Part shown: positions 1-6,523 of the stretch, piece by piece
How positions within the stretch are numbered: position 1 is the first letter of the stretch
How the letters are laid out: the number at the start of each line of letters is the position of its first letter
Assembly: GCA_026985495.1 (NCBI GenBank)
Contig: JALSQJ010000133.1
Span: forward strand, 1 to 8,458
Direction: 5' to 3'
Length of the DNA stretch: 8,458 nucleotides
Source: Campylobacteraceae bacterium
GTDB taxonomy: Bacteria; Campylobacterota; Campylobacteria; Campylobacterales; Sulfurovaceae
Translations under genes and position numbers: made by a program
Notes under the pieces: generated by a model
The model's database searches: none
The model's input: the letters and a program-made list of their open reading frames with translations, nothing else
Told to the model about the DNA's origin: nothing

Positions 1-776
1 CTAAAAGTAGTCCCACCATCAACTACAAGTGTTTGACCTGTAATCCATGATGCTTCATCGGTACATAGAAAATAGACTGAACTTGCTAAATCTTCAGGTG
101 TCCCCATTCTGTTTACAGCAGAGCGTTTAATAGTTTCAGCTTTTACCTCTTCATAGTTAGTAAAGGCTTTAAGAGCATCGGTATCTATTGGTCCACCAGA
201 TACAGCATTTACCCTAATACCCATATCACCAAGCTCAACAGCTGCGTAACGACTCATTGCTTCAACAGCTGCTTTATTGGTTCCATGACCAGCATAGTTA
301 TCAATATAGATTAGGTTTCCTGTAGAACTAAGTGTTACAATTGCACCACCACCAACTTTTTGCATTCTAACTGCTGCCTCTTGAGAACCACGAACAAAAG
401 CTCCAACGGTTGCAGTGTAGATATTTTGAAGACCTTTATTAGGGCGAAGTTTCATAAACTTACCATATCCACCAACAACAGGACGACCATAAATCATAGC
501 ATTAGATACAAAGAAATCAATCCTATCAAAATCTTCATCTATTGCTAAAAAGAGAGGTTTAAACTCATCAAGTTCTAAAATGTTTAGAGGATAAGCTTTT
601 GCTTTAATTCCATATTTTGACTCTAAATTAGTAGCTATCTCATCTGCTATATCTCTATTTGAGTTATAGGTAAAGGCAACATTTACACCTTCACTTGCAA
701 ATTTCTCTGCTACTGCTTTACCAATTCCTTTGGTTGCTCCTGTAATGACTACAGTTTTTCCTTTCATATTTGACAT
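1..776 (-). CDS. FabL-like enoyl-ACP reductase (SDR family), 3' end cut by window edge
   Basis: NADPH/NADH-dependent short-chain reductase, most likely the enoyl-[acyl-carrier-protein] reductase that completes each cycle of type II fatty acid synthesis in the cytosol. The 258 visible residues begin MSNMKGKTVV and carry the Rossmann motif TGATKGIG (residues 12-19), SNA (91-93) in place of the usual NAG, paired serines 150-151, and Tyr161 with Lys168. The six residues between Tyr and Lys are the FabI/FabL spacing; classical SDRs have three. The TGxxxGIG loop favours FabL over FabI. DGG near the end is the usual SDR C-terminal element, so only about 10-20 residues should be missing. The ATG follows the dapA stop directly (TAGATG), and a strong AGGAG lies inside the last dapA codons, so the two are probably translationally coupled. 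Relatives in Helicobacter are annotated as hydroxysteroid dehydrogenases, which the Y-x6-K spacing makes unlikely. Confidence 0.85.
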   Translation of the reverse strand, partial: MSNMKGKTVVITGATKGIGKAVAEKFASEGVNVAFTYNSNRDIADEIATNLESKYGIKAKAYPLNILELDEFKPLFLAIDEDFDRIDFFVSNAMIYGRPVVGGYGKFMKLRPNKGLQNIYTATVGAFVRGSQEAAVRMQKVGGGAIVTLSSTGNLIYIDNYAGHGTNKAAVEAMSRYAAVELGDMGIRVNAVSGGPIDTDALKAFTNYEEVKAETIKRSAVNRMGTPEDLASSVYFLCTDEASWITGQTLVVDGGTTF

Positions 777-1670
777 CTATGCTCCTACTATGGTGTAATT
801 TTTCATAACTTCTTCTATCTTATTCATGTTCTTAGCACTTGGTTGAACTAGTGGTAGTCGGTACTCTAATGTCTCTATTAGACCTGCAATATACATCGCA
901 GCTTTAATAGGAATAGGGTTACTTTCACAGAACATTACTCTATTGATGTTGTAGAGTTTATCATTAATCGCTTTTGATGCCTTGAAATCACCCTTTAAAG
1001 CAAGGTGTACTAGTTCAGATTTGAGGTTAGGTAACAGGTTTGAGGTGACAGAGGTTATACCTCTTCCCCCATTTGCTAAAATAGGGTAGTCAATGGCATC
1101 ATCACCAGAAAAAACATAAAGCTCTGGACGTTTTGATAAAAGCTCAACCGTACGTTCAATTGAGCCTGTTGCCTCTTTAATTCCAAAGATATTTGGAACA
1201 TCATCAAAGAGTCGGCATACAGTATCGGCTTGAATATCTACCCCTGTTCTTCCTGGTACATTGTATAACATAAAAGGGAGTTCTACCGAAGAGGCTATTG
1301 CTTTGTAGTGTTGGTAGAGACCCTCTTGGCTAGGTTTATTGTAGTAGGGACTTACTGAAAAAATTGCATCTACTCCAGACTCTTGGGCATGTTTTGCAAT
1401 CTCTATTGCTTCATGTGTTGCATTGCTTCCTGCACCTGCTAGAACTTTTGTAGATGTTCCTTTACATACCTCTACAGCAATCTCAATACATCTCTTATGT
1501 TCATCATGTGTAAGTGTCGCAGATTCACCTGTTGTTCCTACTGGACAAACAGCATCAATACCATTATTAATCTGTCGTTTAATAAGTTTTGCAAAAGTTG
1601 CTTCATCTAGTTTACCATTTTTAAACGGTGTAATAAGTGCAGTAGTTGCACCTGTTATTAAGTTACTCAT
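777..1670 (-). CDS. dapA: 4-hydroxy-tetrahydrodipicolinate synthase
   Basis: Condenses pyruvate with aspartate semialdehyde, the first committed step of the diaminopimelate/lysine pathway that feeds peptidoglycan and protein synthesis; cytosolic, normally a homotetramer. The 297-residue length is normal for the family. Visible active-site parts are GTTGES (45-50, the Thr-Thr pair), SPYYNKP (107-113, with the tyrosine that reaches across the dimer), the catalytic Tyr136 in MLYNVPGRTG with Arg141, and the Schiff-base lysine Lys165 in GIKEATGS. No key residue is missing. The ATG lies 11 bases after the M16 peptidase stop; the Shine-Dalgarno AGGA overlaps that stop codon (TAGGA). The gene runs without a gap into the reductase, so all three are probably one transcript started upstream of the peptidase gene. 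Confidence 0.97.
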   Translation of the reverse strand: MSNLITGATTALITPFKNGKLDEATFAKLIKRQINNGIDAVCPVGTTGESATLTHDEHKRCIEIAVEVCKGTSTKVLAGAGSNATHEAIEIAKHAQESGVDAIFSVSPYYNKPSQEGLYQHYKAIASSVELPFMLYNVPGRTGVDIQADTVCRLFDDVPNIFGIKEATGSIERTVELLSKRPELYVFSGDDAIDYPILANGGRGITSVTSNLLPNLKSELVHLALKGDFKASKAINDKLYNINRVMFCESNPIPIKAAMYIAGLIETLEYRLPLVQPSAKNMNKIEEVMKNYTIVGA

Positions 1671-1681
1671 CTACATTTTTC

Positions 1682-3001
1682 CTATTTACTTTTTTCAGTA
1701 TGTTTTTTAAGTATAAGTGTTGTTGCTAAGTCGTTGTTAAAATATTTTTTAGCTACTTTAGTAACAATTTCAGGTGTAATTTTAGCCAAATTCTCTTCAT
1801 ATTTAAGTAAAGGCTCTAAGTTTCCTCTTACTAAGTATGAACCAAAAAGTGAATTTATACTTGCAGAGTCTTCTAGTGAGTAGATAAAATCAGCCTTTGC
1901 ATTAATCTTAACTTTGTCAAGTTCAGCTTGGGTTACATCACCACTTTTAACTCTTTCAATCTCTTTTAGTATCTCTTTTTCTAAATCTTCAATCTTCACA
2001 TCTGGGTTAGCAAGACCAATAAAGATAAAAACTCCCTCATCTGTCATCTCCATATTGTAGGCATAAATTTGGTTTGCCATCTGTTTTTTGTCAATAATCT
2101 CTTTGTAGAGACGAGAAGATTTTCCAGAAGATAGAAGCTCAGATATAGCTGAAAGAACAACTTGGTCTTTATGTTCATAGTTTGGAATAGGGTAGGCAAT
2201 GGCGATAGTATCTACACTATTGTTCTCTTTATGAATAATTTTACGAGTACTTCCATCACGTTTTGGTTCAACAAGATGTAGTTTTGGAATCTCAATATGA
2301 TTTTTAATCTTTCCAAACTTCTCTTTGGCAATCTTAAATACCTCTTCTTTATCAATATCACCACTTACAATTAAAATAGCATTGTTCGGTTGGTAATATT
2401 TTGTATGAAACTCTCTAATGTCATCAATTGTCCATGTCTGAATATCATTCATAAACCCAATTGGTGTCCAGTGGTAAGGGTGAGCTACATAGTGAGTGTT
2501 AAATAGTCTAAAATATAAGTAACCAATTGGTGGGTTGTCTGTTCTTACGCGTCTCTCTTCTGCAACAACATCACGCTCAACTTGAAACTCTTCATCTTTT
2601 AAGTTTAAGTTCTCCATAAGTTCAGCAAAAAGCTCTACAGAAGTCTCTAAGTTTTTAGATGATGACTTAATGTAGTAGTGTGTGTAGTCAAATGAGGTTG
2701 CTGCATTATTTATACCACCTTTTGACTTTACTATTTTATCGAACTCACCAGCTTTAAGGTTTTTAGTAGATTTAAAGTTTAGATGCTCCAACATATGGGC
2801 AATACCACTTTTCCCCATCACCTCATTACGGCTTCCTACTTTATAAAAAATATCAGTTGTTATGACATTTGAGTCATTTTTCATTGGAATGACCACAATT
2901 TGAAGTCCATTATCTAAAGTTTCAGTGTAGTGTTTTGGTAGAGAGTTTGCCATTAAAAGTCCTATGGTTATAAGCATAAATATAACTGTTTTTTTTATCA
3001 T
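1682..3001 (-). CDS. Secreted M16-family zinc metallopeptidase
   Basis: Zinc peptidase of the pitrilysin/insulinase family, M16B type, about 440 residues and probably acting in the periplasm on short unstructured peptides; no substrate can be read from the sequence. It starts with a signal peptide (MIKK, then a hydrophobic run to about residue 18, cleavage near MANS). The inverted zinc motif HMLEH gives His69, Glu72 and His73; the third ligand is in the EE pair 148-149, about 76 residues on as the family requires. The C-terminal half (about 200-439) is the second, inactive M16 domain. In Helicobacter and Campylobacter the equivalent gene also sits between pyrD and dapA and is often named as a pqqE/L-like protease. 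The ATG is preceded by AGGA ten bases upstream. It is first in the operon with dapA and the reductase, and diverges from the nuclease gene. Confidence 0.92.
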   Translation of the reverse strand: MIKKTVIFMLITIGLLMANSLPKHYTETLDNGLQIVVIPMKNDSNVITTDIFYKVGSRNEVMGKSGIAHMLEHLNFKSTKNLKAGEFDKIVKSKGGINNAATSFDYTHYYIKSSSKNLETSVELFAELMENLNLKDEEFQVERDVVAEERRVRTDNPPIGYLYFRLFNTHYVAHPYHWTPIGFMNDIQTWTIDDIREFHTKYYQPNNAILIVSGDIDKEEVFKIAKEKFGKIKNHIEIPKLHLVEPKRDGSTRKIIHKENNSVDTIAIAYPIPNYEHKDQVVLSAISELLSSGKSSRLYKEIIDKKQMANQIYAYNMEMTDEGVFIFIGLANPDVKIEDLEKEILKEIERVKSGDVTQAELDKVKINAKADFIYSLEDSASINSLFGSYLVRGNLEPLLKYEENLAKITPEIVTKVAKKYFNNDLATTLILKKHTEKSK

Positions 3002-3042
3002 AATTCTATTATCCTAATCACAGTTTTAAAAGATGGTATTTT

Positions 3043-3060
3043 AGCGAAAATATCTTCGCT
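3043..3060. promoter_or_regulatory. 18-bp palindrome in divergent promoter region
   Basis: The sequence AGCGAAAATATCTTCGCT is an inverted repeat in which 8 of 9 half-site positions pair. The outer six bases (AGCGAA/TTCGCT) are perfect and the centre is ATAT. It lies between the divergent M16 peptidase and nuclease genes and touches a candidate minus-strand -10 box for the peptidase operon (TAAAAT at 3043-3038). Neither side is followed by a T-run, so it does not look like a terminator. An operator for a dimeric regulator is the simplest reading; the regulator is not in the window. Confidence 0.5.
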
Positions 3061-3115
3061 TTCATAGTAAAATAGATATTTTCTTTATCACTTAGTTAAT
3101 AATAAAACAAACTTT

Positions 3116-3124
3116 TGATATAGT
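3116..3124 (+). promoter_or_regulatory. Probable extended -10 promoter of the nuclease operon
   Basis: TGATATAGT has the form TGn-TATAGT, an extended -10 hexamer at 3119-3124. No good -35 is present (TTAATA at 3096-3101 at best), which is normal for Campylobacterota sigma-70 promoters. Transcription from here would start near 3131, just downstream of the ATG at 3128. That supports the internal ATG at 3170 as the true start of the nuclease gene, with a leader of about 40 bases. Confidence 0.4.
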
Positions 3125-3169
3125 TTCATGCTCAGGTTTTTAAATTCAGGAATTATTTGGAATGCGATT

Positions 3170-4708
3170 ATGAAATTTATTAAAAAAATACTATTTGTTG
3201 CTACTTTTAGTTTAACTACTCTACTTTTAGCTCAAAATAACTATGAAAATTATGAACCTCAAAAGTTTTTCTCTGCTAACGACCTTAATACCTTTATGGC
3301 TTCAGATACAAAAGAGCTCTTAAAGAGAATAGTAGTTGATGGTTCTGAATATTATATGCAACAAGATGGTGATCTGTTTGAGGAGGATGTTGCTACTATT
3401 GATGACTTGATTTTTTCTGCTAAGGGTAGTGCTTTCTCTTTTGGTCGTTCTAAACTTCTTTTGGCTACCAAAGTTTACCCATCTCATCAAAAAGCTTTCT
3501 ATTCGGGTTGTGACTATGTTATAAAAGAGAAAAAGCTTGTGCCTATTCATAAAACTTGTGGTTTTAAGTATCGTAAAAATAAAAATCGTTCAGAGCGTAT
3601 TGAGTGGGAACATATAGTTCCTGCTTGGCATTTTGGACATCAGTTACGTTGTTGGCAAAAGGGTGGGCGTATGAATTGTCGGCAAACCAATACTAAGTTT
3701 AAGCAGATGGAAGCAGATATGCACAATTTAGTTCCTGCTATTGGTGAGATAAATGGAGATAGAAGTAACTTTAAGTATGATATGATTGAGGGTGAAAAGA
3801 GGGTATATGGAAAAGTTGACATGGAGATTTCATTTTCAGAAAAAAAAGCTGAACCAGCTCCTTCCCTATATGGTGATATTGCTAGAACCTACTTTTATAT
3901 GCGTAAACGTTATGGTTTACGAATCTCTAAAAGGCAAGAGAAGATGTTTATTGCATGGAACAACTTAGACCCTGTTTCTGCTTGGGAGAAGAGAAGAAAT
4001 AAGCTCATAGAAGCTCTACAAGGCAATGACAACCCTTACGTCTCAAACTATAAGAAGATAGAGCAGTTGGGTAAAATTACTCAAGATATAAGTAGTGATT
4101 TTAGTGAAGTTAGAGAGGAACTCTCTTCTAAATATTCTTCACTTTTAGATAACTTTTCACCCACAGTAGCAGGAGTTATTCTCTTTCTTATGACATCTTT
4201 TGTAGTTTATCGACGTAAAAAGAGCAAGAGAGTCCAAGAGACTATAGATAAGAAAGAGAGAAGCATTAGTAAAAGTTTTATGTTTATTTCTCAATTAGGA
4301 GATGTTGCCATTAGTTCCAACGAGAAGGGTGAAGTGATTATTGAAAAATCAGATATAAACAACCCTAATCAGCAATGGATATTGACCAAAGCTAATCAGA
4401 GAAAAGAGTACTTTTTCATAGAAAATTTAACTTCTGGAAAAGTGATTGAGATTAAAGATGCAGATAGTAACGATGGGGCTAAAATCATTTTAAATAAAAA
4501 GAAGAAAACTAAAAATGACCATCAAGAGTGGAAGTTTGAAAGTTCTGATAATAAAGGTTATGTTTTTATTGTAAGTAAGTGGTCATTGAACGTTTTAGAT
4601 GTAAAATACAAGAAGACAAAAGATGGTACTAAGCTTCAAAGCTTTCATAAAAAGGTACGAGGAACTCAAAATCAAGAGTGGATGTTAGAGAAAAGGGGAG
4701 GGGAGTAG
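3170..4708 (+). CDS. Membrane-anchored EndA-type endonuclease with C-terminal ricin-type beta-trefoil
   Basis: Predicted non-specific endonuclease of the EndA/Vvn (endonuclease I) family, tethered in the inner membrane. Numbered from the ATG at 3170 (512 residues): signal peptide 1-21 (MKFIKK, hydrophobic core, LLLA then Gln); nuclease about 86-291 with EWEHIVPAW (catalytic Glu147-His148), MEADMHNLVPAIGEINGDR (metal-site Asn195) and ARTYFYM, closely matching my recollection of E. coli EndA; cysteines 114, 130, 161 and 170, consistent with periplasmic disulfides; transmembrane helix about 330-347 followed by YRRKKSKR; then a ricin B-type trefoil about 369-508 with three QxW motifs ending at Trp403, Trp454 and Trp504. 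Ordinary EndA is about 230 residues, so the last 220 are an addition. Positive residues after the helix place the trefoil in the cytoplasm. An in-frame ATG at 3128 lacks a ribosome site and would spoil the signal peptide. It is coupled to the next gene, 3 bases on. Confidence 0.85.
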   Translation: MKFIKKILFVATFSLTTLLLAQNNYENYEPQKFFSANDLNTFMASDTKELLKRIVVDGSEYYMQQDGDLFEEDVATIDDLIFSAKGSAFSFGRSKLLLATKVYPSHQKAFYSGCDYVIKEKKLVPIHKTCGFKYRKNKNRSERIEWEHIVPAWHFGHQLRCWQKGGRMNCRQTNTKFKQMEADMHNLVPAIGEINGDRSNFKYDMIEGEKRVYGKVDMEISFSEKKAEPAPSLYGDIARTYFYMRKRYGLRISKRQEKMFIAWNNLDPVSAWEKRRNKLIEALQGNDNPYVSNYKKIEQLGKITQDISSDFSEVREELSSKYSSLLDNFSPTVAGVILFLMTSFVVYRRKKSKRVQETIDKKERSISKSFMFISQLGDVAISSNEKGEVIIEKSDINNPNQQWILTKANQRKEYFFIENLTSGKVIEIKDADSNDGAKIILNKKKKTKNDHQEWKFESSDNKGYVFIVSKWSLNVLDVKYKKTKDGTKLQSFHKKVRGTQNQEWMLEKRGGE

Positions 4709-4711
4709 TAT

Positions 4712-5974
4712 ATGGATAGAAGCAAGTATTTACCTGTAGGGTGGCATATTGCTAATAAATATGAGATTATAGAAGTTTTAGGAGAAGATGAGTTTGAAAT
4801 TCTCTATCTTGTTCGAGATATTAAGAGAAAAGGGAGCTTTTTTGTCATAAAAGAGCTTTTTTTTGAAACTTTTTCTATTAGAGAGGAGAACTTTGTCTCT
4901 ACTTCTATAGAGGCTAGAGCAGTTTTTCATAAGAGAAAAAAAGAGATTAAAGATGAGATTAATGCTAGGAAATTAACTATAGATAGTGATGAGATTAGAA
5001 TTTTTGGTTATGAGGAAGAGAATGATACTATCTATACTATTATGGAGTATTCAAGTAATGCAAGTTTAGAGAGGTATCTACAATATATAGATAGTGATGG
5101 AGCTAGTTTACCAATGTTAAGTAAACTAGTTAAAGAGGATAAAAAAAGAGTATCAACCTCTCTATCTATTAAGATATTTCTAGCTCTTATTGTTTTGTTG
5201 GGTATGGCTTATTATCTATATCAATTTTTCCAAAAGAGTGAAAGTGTAGAGAGTAGTAAAAGTAGTGTTGTAGATGAAAAAAAGTTACCAAAATTACAAG
5301 ATAGAGAAGAGTATGTAGTTAAGAAGGTAGCTAAAGCTAAGACTATAGAAGAGCCTATTGTTGAAAAAAAGCCTATGGTTCTAAAATCTGAACTAAATAT
5401 TTCAAAGGTATCTAAAGCTGTTGAGAGTATTAAAGCAGATGAGAATAGCTCTATAAAAACTAAGGAAGAGAATCTTAGTAAAAGGCAGAGAAATATTACT
5501 TCATCAATAGATACCAAAATAGATAATAATAGCTCTCTTAAAGTTAATTTTAAATCTAAAGAGAAAGTAGAACCAGAAGATAATAGCTCAACTCAAACTC
5601 CTGAAGTTGCTATAAAAATATTTTTAGATAACTATATTTATGCTACTGCTACTTCTGTAAAAGAGAGTCTAAAATATTATGATAAGAGGGTAAAAAGGTA
5701 CTTTAGATTTAGAAATATTGGGCATAAAACAGTTGCAAATAGTCAAAAAAGATACAATAGAAAATGGACTAAAAGAGATTTTAAAATTTTGGATTTTAAG
5801 ATATTAAAAAGCTATAAGATAGATAATATAAATTACTATAAAATCAAAACAACAACATCATGGAGAGTAAGCAATAGTAGAGGAAAGAGACTCTCTGGAA
5901 AGAGTAGGGGTATAATGATTTTAAAAGAGTTTGAAAATAGTTTTAAAATCGTATCAATTTATAGAATAAAATAG
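4712..5974 (+). CDS. Membrane protein with isolated kinase N-lobe (pseudokinase) and periplasmic C-terminal domain
   Basis: No known named gene. Residues 8-124 match the N-lobe of bacterial Ser/Thr kinases: Gly-x-x-Ile...KYEIIEVLG, the lysine of VIKELFFETFSIRE (Lys47, the VAIK lysine in a KE-F-R pattern common to one bacterial kinase group), and a hinge-like IYTIMEYSSNASLERYL (107-123). The glycine-rich loop is degenerate (GEDEFE after Leu23), and the HRD loop, DFG and whole C-lobe are absent: only about 30 residues separate the hinge from a transmembrane helix (153-170). Kinase activity is therefore excluded as encoded. A Lys/Glu/Ser-rich linker (174-297) with three N-S-S repeats leads to a C-terminal domain (298-420) of one helix and several strands, NTF2-like in pattern but not proven. 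Lys-Lys-Arg before the helix predicts N-in, C-periplasmic. The start has a strong GGGGAG site inside the upstream gene, so the two are co-translated. GC is low (15/60 at 5821-5880). Confidence 0.75.
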   Translation: MDRSKYLPVGWHIANKYEIIEVLGEDEFEILYLVRDIKRKGSFFVIKELFFETFSIREENFVSTSIEARAVFHKRKKEIKDEINARKLTIDSDEIRIFGYEEENDTIYTIMEYSSNASLERYLQYIDSDGASLPMLSKLVKEDKKRVSTSLSIKIFLALIVLLGMAYYLYQFFQKSESVESSKSSVVDEKKLPKLQDREEYVVKKVAKAKTIEEPIVEKKPMVLKSELNISKVSKAVESIKADENSSIKTKEENLSKRQRNITSSIDTKIDNNSSLKVNFKSKEKVEPEDNSSTQTPEVAIKIFLDNYIYATATSVKESLKYYDKRVKRYFRFRNIGHKTVANSQKRYNRKWTKRDFKILDFKILKSYKIDNINYYKIKTTTSWRVSNSRGKRLSGKSRGIMILKEFENSFKIVSIYRIK

Positions 5975-5985
5975 TTACTTTTATA

Positions 5986-6486
5986 TTAAGCAACTTTACT
6001 CTTTTCATAAACGATACGATAATATACTAAGTTAAAAAGGTCTTGGTATTTACAACTTTGAATATAATCTGAAACACTTTTACCATTATTATCTTTTAGA
6101 TATAGATTTGCACCACGATTTATAAGATAACGAACAATATGAATTGATTCTATCTCAATTGCTCTCATAATTAATGTTACACCATGTTTATCTCTCATAT
6201 TTATATCTTGTTCCTCTAGTGCAAATATATGCATAAAAATCTCTATATCATTTACTTTTATTGCATGGAATAGAGCATGAGTAGTAGGTGTTACCATAAG
6301 GTTTATATTGTACTTTAGTAGTATTTGTACATTATGCCTATTTCTATATTTAATTGCCCAAAATAGTGCATTTCTACCTTTACTATCTCTACTGCTAAGA
6401 TTGGATTTTTTTACTAAAAACTCCTCTAGCATTAATCTCTCTTGAGCCATCTCTAATAGCTTGTAATCGTTATACTCTTTTGGCAT
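5986..6486 (-). CDS. Small ankyrin-repeat protein
   Basis: Cytosolic protein of 166 residues made almost entirely of ankyrin repeats, which bind other proteins; partner unknown. After a short helical N-terminus (1-30) the repeats are roughly 34-65 (KGRNALFWAIKYRN), 67-98 (degenerate, THALFHAIKVND), 99-131 (the best: HGVTLIMRAI...RGANLYL) and a partial fourth 132-155. There is no signal peptide or membrane segment. It converges on the pseudokinase gene with 11 bases between the stops, and follows pyrD on the same strand after 104 bases, with its own candidate promoter. Its ribosome site AAAGGAA is well placed and lies in a 9-bp tandem repeat. It is AT-rich like the pseudokinase (16 GC in 60 at 6181-6240). 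Small ankyrin proteins sometimes serve as inhibitors or immunity proteins for a neighbouring toxic enzyme; that role here would be a guess. Confidence 0.85.
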   Translation of the reverse strand: MPKEYNDYKLLEMAQERLMLEEFLVKKSNLSSRDSKGRNALFWAIKYRNRHNVQILLKYNINLMVTPTTHALFHAIKVNDIEIFMHIFALEEQDINMRDKHGVTLIMRAIEIESIHIVRYLINRGANLYLKDNNGKSVSDYIQSCKYQDLFNLVYYRIVYEKSKVA

Positions 6487-6493
6487 ATATGTT

Positions 6494-6511
6494 TCCTTTG
6501 ATTCCTTTGAT
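6494..6511 (-). repeat. 9-bp tandem repeat carrying two Shine-Dalgarno copies
   Basis: Two perfect adjacent copies of ATCAAAGGA (minus strand) precede the ankyrin ATG. Each contains AAAGGA. The copy nearer the gene is followed by AACATAT and then ATG, which is good spacing; the second lies 9 bases further away. A gain or loss of one unit by slippage would leave a usable site. Confidence 0.6.
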
Positions 6512-6517
6512 GCTTGT

Positions 6518-6523
6518 ATAATA
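6518..6523 (-). promoter_or_regulatory. Candidate -10 box for the ankyrin gene
   Basis: TATTAT on the minus strand, with an expected start near 6511 and a leader of about 24 bases that holds the tandem repeat. No convincing -35 is visible, and the surroundings are so AT-rich that the match could be chance. Read-through from pyrD is the alternative. Confidence 0.25.

Noticed and set aside
360..548. Open frames opposite or inside the real genes (for example 360-548, 1423-1710, 3320-3550, 3640-3822, 3786-3968, 5221-5517, 6910-7128)
   Set aside because: Each overlaps a gene with clear family motifs in another frame, and none shows a recognisable domain or a ribosome site.
3128..3169. Upstream in-frame ATG extending the nuclease by 14 residues
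   Set aside because: It has no ribosome site, would lie before the predicted transcription start near 3131, and would put polar residues ahead of an otherwise standard signal peptide.
4712..5974. Pseudokinase as a frameshifted complete kinase
   Set aside because: Only about 30 codons separate the hinge from the membrane helix, so a C-lobe of some 150 residues cannot be hidden in another frame.
5971..5996. AGTTAC/GCAACT inverted repeat at the convergent gene ends as a bidirectional terminator
   Set aside because: The stem is short with a mismatch and lacks a GC core or T-run; termination may occur elsewhere.
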